Shown one piece after another: positions 1-7,200 of a DNA stretch of 28,925 bases; position 1 is the stretch's first letter; each line of letters opens with the position of its first letter. The stretch is from M3007 sp040080915 (GTDB lineage: Bacteria; Bacteroidota; Bacteroidia; Chitinophagales; Saprospiraceae). The notes below the pieces were generated by a model. That model was not told the origin of the DNA. It was given only the letters and a program-made list of their open reading frames with translations, and did no database searches. The stretch spans positions 1 through 28,925 of the forward strand of contig JBEBHD010000034.1 in assembly GCA_040080915.1 (NCBI GenBank). Reading direction: 5' to 3'. The translations under genes and the position numbers were made by a program.

Positions 1-1
1 C

Positions 2-496
2 TTCCTGTCGTACCCCAACGAGGAGGTCAAAAACTCCTTTCTGAAAAACCTGCTGGCCGATTATGCCGACAAGCCCGTGTTCCTGACCGAAAACACCTAC
101 ACGGACAAGATGCGCGAGGCCCTGGAGACTGGCGACCTCGAGTCTTTTTTCCGGGTGCTGTCCAGCCTGTTCGCCTCCATTCCGTACCAGATCGCGGGCA
201 CGCAGGAGTCGTATTTCCACAGCGTGGTACACGTCGTTCTGACGCTCACGGGGTTTGTGGTGCATTCCGAAATCCCCACCAACCACGGCCGTATGGACGC
301 GGTGCTCGACACAGGCGAACGGGTGTACGTGTTCGAGTTCAAGCTCCGCGAAAGCGCCGACGCGGCCCTGGCCCAGATTCACGAACGGGGCTACCCGGAT
401 CGTTTCCGCGCAGCGGGCAAGTCCCTCACGCTGGTGGGCGTGGCCTTCGACGTGGAGGCGAAAAACGTTCGGGAGTGGAAGGCGGAGGAGGGGTAG
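2..496 (+). CDS. AAA-ATPase-like / PD-(D/E)XK nuclease family protein, 3' part
   Basis: The reading frame is open from base 2, so the gene starts to the left of the window; the GTG at 77 is internal. The visible 164 residues begin with FLSYPNEEVKNSFL, a phrase typical of the junction between the AAA-ATPase-like domain and the C-terminal nuclease-fold domain in the family often called DUF1703/PDDEXK_9. The C-terminal half shows the nuclease-fold signature: an Asp in GRMDAVL followed about 14 residues later by the EFK of VYVFEFKL. The last part (GYPDRFRAAGK, LVGVAFD) fits the usual end of that domain. Such proteins are very common in Bacteroidota, often in many copies; their biological role is poorly known and a defence or mobile-element link is only suspected. 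The gene converges on the LOG gene with a 72-base gap in which I see no clear terminator. Confidence 0.8.
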   Translation, partial: FLSYPNEEVKNSFLKNLLADYADKPVFLTENTYTDKMREALETGDLESFFRVLSSLFASIPYQIAGTQESYFHSVVHVVLTLTGFVVHSEIPTNHGRMDAVLDTGERVYVFEFKLRESADAALAQIHERGYPDRFRAAGKSLTLVGVAFDVEAKNVREWKAEEG

Positions 497-568
497 CGGC
501 AAACCCCTTCGCCCCGGTATGGAAGACGGCATCCTGGGCGGGGTTCGTGCTGGTGGAGTGAAGGCCTG

Positions 569-1135
569 TCACAGCCATTTGTGCGCGGCCCGATACTCGT
601 AGGTGGTCATTTTTTCCAACAGCTCCGGCACGGTGGCGGCATCTATGCAAAGCCCCCGGTTTTGTTTTTTCAGAAAACCAAACCGCACCATTTGATCCAG
701 CATCTGCAACACCGGATCGTAGTAGCCCTGCACGTTGAGCAGCCCGACCGGCTTCCGGTACTGGTGCAACTGAGCAAGGGTGAGCGCCTCGAAATGCTCG
801 TCCAAAGAGCCGTAGCCACCCGGTAGGGTGATGACCCCGTCGGTGCCCTTGATGAGCAGGGTGCGGCGCTCGGCCATGGATTCTACCACGATCATGTCGC
901 GCACACCGGAATGGCCCAGTTCCAGGCCGTACAGTTGTTCGGTGATGACACCGGTGATGGTGCCACCGTTGGCGAGCATGGCATCAGCCAGTACGCCCAT
1001 GAGGCCCGCGCTGCCGCCGCCAAAAAGCACGCGGATATTGCGCTCGGCCAGGGTTTTGCCCAGTTCTGTGGCGGCGGCGGCGAACATCGGGAGGCTGCCG
1101 GGGTTTGCCCCGCAGAAGACGGCGACGCTGGTCAT
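569..1135 (-). CDS. LOG-family (TIGR00730) nucleotide 5'-monophosphate phosphoribohydrolase
   Basis: The 188-residue product is a Rossmann-fold protein of the Lonely Guy family, which cleaves the N-glycosidic bond of cytokinin riboside or other nucleoside 5'-monophosphates, releasing ribose 5-phosphate in the cytosol. The N-terminus MTSVAVFCGA is the usual family start. GGGSAGLMG (39-47) is the glycine-rich phosphate loop, and PGGYGSLDE (105-113) is the family's PGGxGTxxE motif with the catalytic Glu at the end. The usual MHxRK stretch appears as MAERR (87-91), with Ala where His is common. The ATG at 1135 was chosen over an upstream in-frame ATG (1243) because it matches the family start and forms an ATGA overlap with the stop of the preceding gene, suggesting translational coupling. 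In bacteria the true substrate is usually unknown. Confidence 0.9.
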   Translation of the reverse strand: MTSVAVFCGANPGSLPMFAAAATELGKTLAERNIRVLFGGGSAGLMGVLADAMLANGGTITGVITEQLYGLELGHSGVRDMIVVESMAERRTLLIKGTDGVITLPGGYGSLDEHFEALTLAQLHQYRKPVGLLNVQGYYDPVLQMLDQMVRFGFLKKQNRGLCIDAATVPELLEKMTTYEYRAAHKWL

Positions 1136-1989
1136 TGGGCGATCACGGTTATGGATCCGGTAAACCGCTTTCGCTTCCCATCCTGAAATTCCACCGACCC
1201 AACCCAGGGATATACCCCGGAGGGAGCCAAACGGCCATTCCATTTCCCGTTCCAGCCTTGGAGCGGGTCGTTGGGCAAAAAATTGCGCTTTTCAAAAACG
1301 AGGGCACCGCTTCGGTCATAAATCTGGAGCAGCGTGATACGCGCCACGCCATCGTCGGAAAACAGGGTGAAGTAGTTGTTCTGCTGGCTGGCCGGGCTGA
1401 AGACGTTGGGGAAGTACAAGTTGGTTTTTTTCACCTTCACCGACAGGTTGGCTCGTGCAATGCAGCCATTGGCATTTTGAATTTCCACGGCGAAGTCGGT
1501 GTCCTCCAGCACACGAACCGTTTGATTGAGTTGGAATTGCGAAGTGAACAACGCGGGCGGGCGCCACGAAATGCTTGTCACCACCGTGCCGGGCGGGTGG
1601 ACGCTGGCAGTCAGTTGCAGCCAATCGCCGGAGGTCAGGTTATTGGTGTCGCCAGCGTTCAGGGCAACTTGCAGTTCTTCCGGTTGTGTCACCGTGACCG
1701 GGTATCGGCGCACACAGCCGGTGGAGTCGCGCACGTGTAGAACATAATTGCCCGCCCAAAGAAAGTCGAACACGGGGCGGGTACTGTACGTTTGTCCGTC
1801 CAACGAAAAATAATACGGGTCGGTGCCCCCAAAGATTTCCGTGACCTCAATGACTCCGTTGCGCAGACCGTGGCACTGTACGGGGTTGACGGTCACATGG
1901 ACGCTGTCGGTACATCCAGCGTGCGAGGTTGTGGGCAGCGCTGATAAAAAGAAGAAAGGGGCAAATATGCGCAGGTTGCGTATGCACAT
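1132..1989 (-). CDS. Secreted protein with SprB-like repeat and type B T9SS (CHU_C) sorting domain
   Basis: The product is about 285 residues. It starts with a signal peptide (MCIRNLRIFAPFFFLSALPTTSHA, written here in parts: basic start, FAPFFFL core, SHA before Gly). A SprB-like repeat follows, with the pattern VNPVQCHGLRNGVIEV, then GTDPYYFSLDG, and CVRRYPVTVTQP at its end. The middle resembles an Ig/PKD-like region (SISWRPP, then DTDFAVEIQNANGC). The last about 90 residues are a gliding-motility-associated C-terminal domain: FPNVFSPASQQNNYF, LQIYDRSGALVFEKRNF, GWNGKWNGR, PSGVYPWVGSVEFQDGK. This domain directs export by the type IX system. An in-frame ATG at 2085 would add 32 residues and bury the signal peptide, so the ATG at 1989 was chosen. 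The gene precedes and overlaps the LOG gene. The ligand or role of the protein is not known. Confidence 0.88.
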   Translation of the reverse strand: MCIRNLRIFAPFFFLSALPTTSHAGCTDSVHVTVNPVQCHGLRNGVIEVTEIFGGTDPYYFSLDGQTYSTRPVFDFLWAGNYVLHVRDSTGCVRRYPVTVTQPEELQVALNAGDTNNLTSGDWLQLTASVHPPGTVVTSISWRPPALFTSQFQLNQTVRVLEDTDFAVEIQNANGCIARANLSVKVKKTNLYFPNVFSPASQQNNYFTLFSDDGVARITLLQIYDRSGALVFEKRNFLPNDPLQGWNGKWNGRLAPSGVYPWVGSVEFQDGKRKRFTGSITVIAQ

Positions 1990-2107
1990 GGTGGTACCAA
2001 AGGCTTGTTCGATAGTGTGTTTTTCGAGCCGAAAGTTAAAGATGATTTGTCGGTCTCCGGTCGTATTGGACAAAATGTCGGCCAAAAACTATTTTTCATA
2101 CCTCTCG

Positions 2108-3292
2108 TCATACCAACCGCCGTACTGTCGTACCTGTTTCCACTCCACCGCCCGGCCCCATACCCTCCAACAACAAAACCCCCGGCGTTTTTCCCACATC
2201 GAGGCTACCCAGCGTGTCGTCGAAGCCCAGCGCTTCGGCACCGTTGAGCGTTGCCCAACGCAACATGGCCTCGAAAGGCACATACCGTTGGAAACGCATA
2301 ATGGTTTTCATTTCCTCCAAAATGGACAACTGCCAGTTGGACGTGAGGCTGTCCGTACCGATGGTCACGCGGGCGCCCGTGTCCAAAAAGTGGCGATAGT
2401 TTGGAAGCCGATTTTCAATGTACAGGTTGGCGTTGGGGCAGGTGGCCCACCAGGTGTGCGGGCTCCAGGCCTGCGCCGCAAGGATGTCGTCGGTCGTGGT
2501 GAGCGTATTGTGGACAAACAAGGTGCGCCGGGTGGGGTCCAGATGGCGCAAGGCGTATTGGATGGACGGCTGCCCGATGGCCTGAAAGTGTTCCAACGAA
2601 ATGCCAAACTTGCCGTAAAATTCAAAAAATGCCCCCGTCCCATGTTGGAACATCTCGTTTTCCGGCGGGGTCTCCTGATTGTGAATACTGACTGTGCCCG
2701 CCTTGTCGGTTACGTTGGCGGCGTTTATTTTTTCAAATAGCGCCGGGCTGACAGTGTACGGCGCATGCGGCACGTAGGATTTGGCGCTGCCTGCAGCGGG
2801 TTGATGCTGATCGTACACGACTTCCCCTTTGGCAAAGGTATGTCCGGCACCGGCATCCTGCAAAAAATCGAAGAGTTCCACAAACGTGTGGTAACGCATG
2901 CGCCCCTGCGCTTTTACGGCAAAGGTGTCGGTGGTATTGGAGATGTCGCCCAGCGCCACGATGCCTCCATCAAGCATCTCCTGCTCGGCGCGGGCGATGG
3001 CCTCGGCAATGACCTCGACGGGCAAATTGCGCTTGGTCACCACGTCGGTGATGAACGGGATGAGGCCTGTGCCAGTGTCTACCAGTCCTTTCATGTGGGA
3101 CAGTTCGAGGTGGCAGTGGGTGTTCACAAAACCCGGTACCAGTACGCCGTCGTAGCGTTCCACGCTGGCGGGGTCGTGTTGGTCCAGCGGTTCGATGGCC
3201 AGTATTTTGCCTTTTTCATCGGTAATGAGCACGGCGTTTTCGAGCGGGTCGGAGGCGACAGGGTAAATACGTCGGGCGGTTATTTTGCGCAT
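2108..3292 (-). CDS. Amidohydrolase-superfamily metal-dependent deaminase/hydrolase
   Basis: The 394-residue product has the amidohydrolase fold of the cytosine/guanine-deaminase-like group. It has a small N-terminal beta part (TARRIYPVASDPLENAVLI), then PGFVNTHCHLELSH with metal ligands His59 and His61. Later ligands are His204 (VSIHNQETPPENEMF), His261 (LFVHNTL) and Asp314 (TIGTDSLTSN), and a C-terminal beta segment (LGSLDVGKTPGVLLLEG) closes the composite domain. It should hydrolytically deaminate or hydrolyse a ring compound in the cytosol. The substrate cannot be read; relatives include S-adenosylhomocysteine/5'-methylthioadenosine deaminases, chlorohydrolases and aminofutalosine deaminase. 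No menaquinone gene lies nearby, so the last is only a possibility. The ATG at 3292 is used; the TTG one codon upstream is less likely. A TAGGTTTG promoter box lies 17 bases upstream. Confidence 0.87.
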   Translation of the reverse strand: MRKITARRIYPVASDPLENAVLITDEKGKILAIEPLDQHDPASVERYDGVLVPGFVNTHCHLELSHMKGLVDTGTGLIPFITDVVTKRNLPVEVIAEAIARAEQEMLDGGIVALGDISNTTDTFAVKAQGRMRYHTFVELFDFLQDAGAGHTFAKGEVVYDQHQPAAGSAKSYVPHAPYTVSPALFEKINAANVTDKAGTVSIHNQETPPENEMFQHGTGAFFEFYGKFGISLEHFQAIGQPSIQYALRHLDPTRRTLFVHNTLTTTDDILAAQAWSPHTWWATCPNANLYIENRLPNYRHFLDTGARVTIGTDSLTSNWQLSILEEMKTIMRFQRYVPFEAMLRWATLNGAEALGFDDTLGSLDVGKTPGVLLLEGMGPGGGVETGTTVRRLV

Positions 3293-3309
3293 CAATCGAG
3301 TTTTGGGGA

Positions 3310-3317
3310 CAAACCTA
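3310..3317 (-). promoter_or_regulatory. Bacteroidota -7 promoter box for the amidohydrolase gene
   Basis: On the minus strand this reads TAGGTTTG, an exact match to TAnnTTTG, the -7 element of primary-sigma promoters in Bacteroidota. It lies 17 bases before the ATG at 3292. No convincing TTTG -33 element is seen at the usual distance. Confidence 0.5.
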
Positions 3318-3371
3318 AGGCTTGTTGAGGACTTACATTTCCGTACGGCTCATTTTGAAACCATCTGCTAT

Positions 3372-3379
3372 TACCTTTG
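3372..3379 (+). promoter_or_regulatory. Bacteroidota -7 promoter box for the EAD11-like gene
   Basis: TACCTTTG is an exact TAnnTTTG match, 16 bases before the ATG at 3396. A TTTG at 3354-3357 is only 14 bases upstream, closer than the usual 17-23, so the -33 part is weak. The box faces away from the similar box at 3310-3317; the two divergent promoters share a 54-base core. Confidence 0.5.
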
Positions 3380-3395
3380 CTAAAAAAACAACGCA

Positions 3396-4208
3396 ATGGA
3401 CAAAGAAGCCTTGATCCAACTCCTTGCCAACAACCAGTTGGACGAACTCATTTATGCCTTGAAAAACCAGCATGGCGTGTACAACGACCTAGTGTTGCTG
3501 GAAAGTCAATGGAACGACTTGCGAGCGCAAGAACGTAATGGAATAATTGCAAGCGGGCAAGCAGGCATTGAGCATGCAAAAATCAGAAAAAATTTGCTCG
3601 AACTAATTGAGATCGCCACAGGCAATCGCCGTAGCATTCCTAATGCACCCGCTCCGACGGCACGCAGTTCAAACCGTGCCATGATTTTAGGCGCAGCGGC
3701 TGTTGTCCTAGTTTTGTTTCTTTACCTGACATATTCCATATTCGCTCCCTCCGACGCCGAAACAACATCGCAAACAACCAATACCCAAACGGCGCCTGTC
3801 GAACAAGCACCCAAGCCCCAGTCGGCCAAACCCGGGAAACTGGACATTTCCCAAGCACAACCCATCACAATGGCACCCGGCGACTTTCAGTACGAACGGG
3901 TTTACTCCATCGTGAAAACCTCCGTCGAAAGTACCGGCGGCGGGAAAAGTCTGATCACCCTGACAGTCGGACTCAACTTCAAGGGCATTATCAACGCCGT
4001 CTTGGGTACCGAAAAGTTCCGGTTAGTTGCAGATGAACTTCCCGGCCCAATTGCCCCGTCGAACTTCCTGAGCACCATCGTGGATTCAAAAAGTTACGGA
4101 GAAGGCGACATCAAGTTCGAACTGAGCGACAACATCTCGCGCTTTAGCGTGATCCTGGAAGGAAAAGAAGACAAAAGTGGGTCTTTTCCCGATAGTTACG
4201 CCAAATAG
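3396..4208 (+). CDS. EAD11-like domain, single transmembrane helix, extracytoplasmic domain
   Basis: The product has 270 residues. Residues 1-77 are a small all-helical domain (MDKEALIQLLANNQLDELIY, then VYNDLVLLESQWNDLRAQERNGI, then IRKNLLELIEIA). The short 'self-numbered' helices, the LLESQWNDLRAQ stretch and the late IRxxLLELI helix look like effector-associated domain 11 (EAD11), described as a death-fold-like adaptor in conflict and signalling systems; this match is from memory of the family pattern. A basic/polar linker (RSSNR) precedes a transmembrane helix at 95-116 (AMILGAAAVVLVLFLYLTYS), placing the EAD in the cytoplasm. A Thr/Gln/Pro-rich linker (118-147) leads to about 110 residues outside, predicted beta-rich, that I do not recognise. 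No effector with a partner EAD is seen next to it. Orientation and adaptor role are inference. Confidence 0.75.
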   Translation: MDKEALIQLLANNQLDELIYALKNQHGVYNDLVLLESQWNDLRAQERNGIIASGQAGIEHAKIRKNLLELIEIATGNRRSIPNAPAPTARSSNRAMILGAAAVVLVLFLYLTYSIFAPSDAETTSQTTNTQTAPVEQAPKPQSAKPGKLDISQAQPITMAPGDFQYERVYSIVKTSVESTGGGKSLITLTVGLNFKGIINAVLGTEKFRLVADELPGPIAPSNFLSTIVDSKSYGEGDIKFELSDNISRFSVILEGKEDKSGSFPDSYAK

Positions 4209-4293
4209 AAAAGCGCCGAACCGTATACCGCCCCGATAGCGCCGTTTTCCCGTTGACATTTTTGGAAAAAACTCACTGTTACGCTCCTGTTTC

Positions 4294-7200
4294 ATGTTCT
4301 TGAAAGCACTCACTACCGTCCTGCTTCTTTTTTTTGCCGCGCAATCTTCCTTTTTCGCGCAATGCATGCAAGGGCATTATACCGTCGGGCACTCGGGTGC
4401 CGACTTTCCGACAATTCAGTCTGCTATCGCCGAGGTCGAAGCCAAAAGTTGGTCGGACACGGTGTTTTTCGACATTGAGCCGGGGGTTTATGTAGAGCAA
4501 CTGCTCTCGAAAATCTGGCCGAACGGACCTTGCTTCAGCACAGCGCCTGTGATTTTCAGAAAAAATCCCGCACTGCCGGGCGAGGTGGTGGTGACCTGGC
4601 CGGTCGGCCCGGCAGCCGGTACGGGTGGCAACTACATCCTGCGCTCCGAGCAGTCCATCTACTCTGTTTTTGAAGACATCATATTCCGGCGCACTGGCGG
4701 CTCGCCGAACCAGACGGAGCGCCGTTGCGTGGAGTCGGAGTCCAACATGACCTTCAAAAACTGCCGCTTCGAGGCCGACCCGATTGATCCGGCGAGCGTT
4801 TCATGGGGCGACTCTGCCCGTGTTCTGATCTCGTTTGCAGGTTATCTCACCCTGGATGGCTGTCACTTTCAGGGCGGCATGTACGGCATTTGGTCTCCCA
4901 CGTGGTTCCCGGGAATCGGCGTGAACCTGAGCGCCCGGAATTGCATCTTTGAAGGCCAGGCACTGGGCGGCATCTGGCTGCAAAACTTCGGAGGCCAGGT
5001 AGAAATCCGTAAAAACCGCTTCGATGTCGGCCTCGTACCCTCGGCACAGGCAATCCGGATCGAGCAAAGTAACCTGGAGGCGCGGATTGTACAAAACCAC
5101 ATCCAAACCACCGGGCGGGGTGTCGTCGTAGAGTACTGCGCAGGGCCTTCCTCCTCCAGCCAGGTTGCTGTTATGCACAATTTTATCATTGCACCTGCGG
5201 GTGATGCTATCCACCTGCACGGCGAGTTTTACAAGACCGTTTGTTTCAATTCCATCAAGGCTAAGGATGGTGTTACCCTCAGTGATGCGAACCCGTTTTA
5301 CGCCATCAACGGTAAAGGTGGTACCGTGGGCGGCAATATTTTCGATGTCGAAACGGGGCCGTCCCTGCATTTGCTTTCAGCGCAGGTCGCCCATGAGTTT
5401 ATTTTTCAATCGAACTGTTATGTCCCGAAAACCACCCAACCTGTATTGGTGCTTACCGAAGACCTGGACAAAAACCGGGATTTCAACGCCTGGCATGTCG
5501 CCGGACGTGAACGCTTTTCCATCCAAAAAACAGTCAATTTTGTCACTCCAACCGACCTCCACCTCGCCGCTCCCGACGATGACCTGAACGGCCGCGCTAT
5601 TCTTTTCTTCCTGTACCTTGATGAGTTCCTCGACATTGACGGCGATACACTGCCGGCAGACGGGCGATACGACATCGGCGCCGACCAAATCGCTTTGCCT
5701 GTGAGCGATGCAAGCCTGTCCCATACCGGGTCGTCTACCCGGGCGCAGCGCTGCGGAGAGGAATTTCGAGTCGAAATCAGGCTGACCAACGTCGGCGAAA
5801 AACCGCTCACCGATGCTCGAATTGCCTGGAAGAAGAATGGCATCGCACAGCCCGATTTTGAATGGACGGGTAATTTGCCCATTGGAGAGCAAGACACCAT
5901 TCTGCTCGAAATTTTGCCTTTCGCACCCGACAGTGCCTACCTTTTTGAACTCAATTTAACTTCGGCAAACGGGCGGCAGGATATTTATGAAACCGCGAAT
6001 TCTATTGCCTTGCGGGTTTTGGCGGACCTCGACGGGGGCGATATCACAGTAGGTTTCGGCGGACAATTTCCGACGATGGCCGACCTCGGAAACCGGCTGA
6101 AAACAAGCGTTTTTTGCCACTCCGCTCGAATTTTGCTGCTTCCGGGCATCCACGCAGGAGCGCTGAAAATGGATGAAAGATTTGCCCTCGCTCCTTCAAA
6201 AACACTCGAAATCACGTCTTTCGACGGCCACAAGGAAAGCGCCGTTTGGCAACCCGATCACGTTTTTTCCACCATATCGCCGCTTGAAATCACCAACTCC
6301 GGCCACATTTGGGTGCATGACCTGAAATTAGAAGGCGCCATAGCAACAACGGCGCTTGCCGTGCATAACAGTTCGAATGTGCAGGTTGACAACGTTGACT
6401 TTGTAAAGCCCAACTGGCAGGTGCCGCTGGTGCTACTTCAGTTTTCCGATTTGGTTTCTTTAAACAACTGCCGTATCGAGGGCATCTGGACGGGACTTTT
6501 CGCCAACCAAACCCGAAACCTGACCGTCAATAACTGTGTAATCGAATCGCAAGGCGGCCCCGGTTTTTACCCGATTTTGAAATTCGACGGGGTCACGGAT
6601 AGTCGTTTTGTGGGCAACCGGATGATCGGCAATGCCGAGGTAAAAAACTCGAAACGCCTTGATTTTTTCAAAAATGAATTTTCCTACCTGCTCCCTCAAG
6701 GCGCTACGGCAAATCATGGCTATGTTTTTGAAAACTGCGACTCCCTCCGCGTCGCCAACAATTTTTTCAGCGGGAAAAACAATTGGTGGAACAACCTCGT
6801 CATCTTTTCGGAAGTGCGTTCGAGCCTCTTTTTTCACAACACGCTGCGCGCGCAGGAGAGCAGCGGGGCAGCCTTGACCGTGCAGTTGACTACCGCCCAG
6901 ACGCCCGCCGAGCGCTTCCAAATCGCGAACAACCTGATCATCAGCGAGCATCTGAACGGCTTGGCGATGTTCGTCCAAAATGACCCCGCAAACATAGTCT
7001 CCGACCGGAATGCCTTTTTTTCCGGGGGCCAGAATTTGATCGCCGTTAGCGGCGGCAGTTCTTCGCAGGCGCTCGCCGACTGGCAAAGTTTCAACGGACA
7101 GGATGCCAATAGCCTCGTATTTCAGCCGCCCTTTGTTTCTGAAAAAAACCTCCGAATCGTTGGAAACCCGGCTGAAATCGCCGGAAAAGGTGTGTTTTTG

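Noticed and set aside
1990..2085. 32-residue N-terminal extension of the secreted CHU_C protein from ATG 2085
   Set aside because: It would place the signal peptide in the interior; the ATG at 1989 gives a normal signal sequence.
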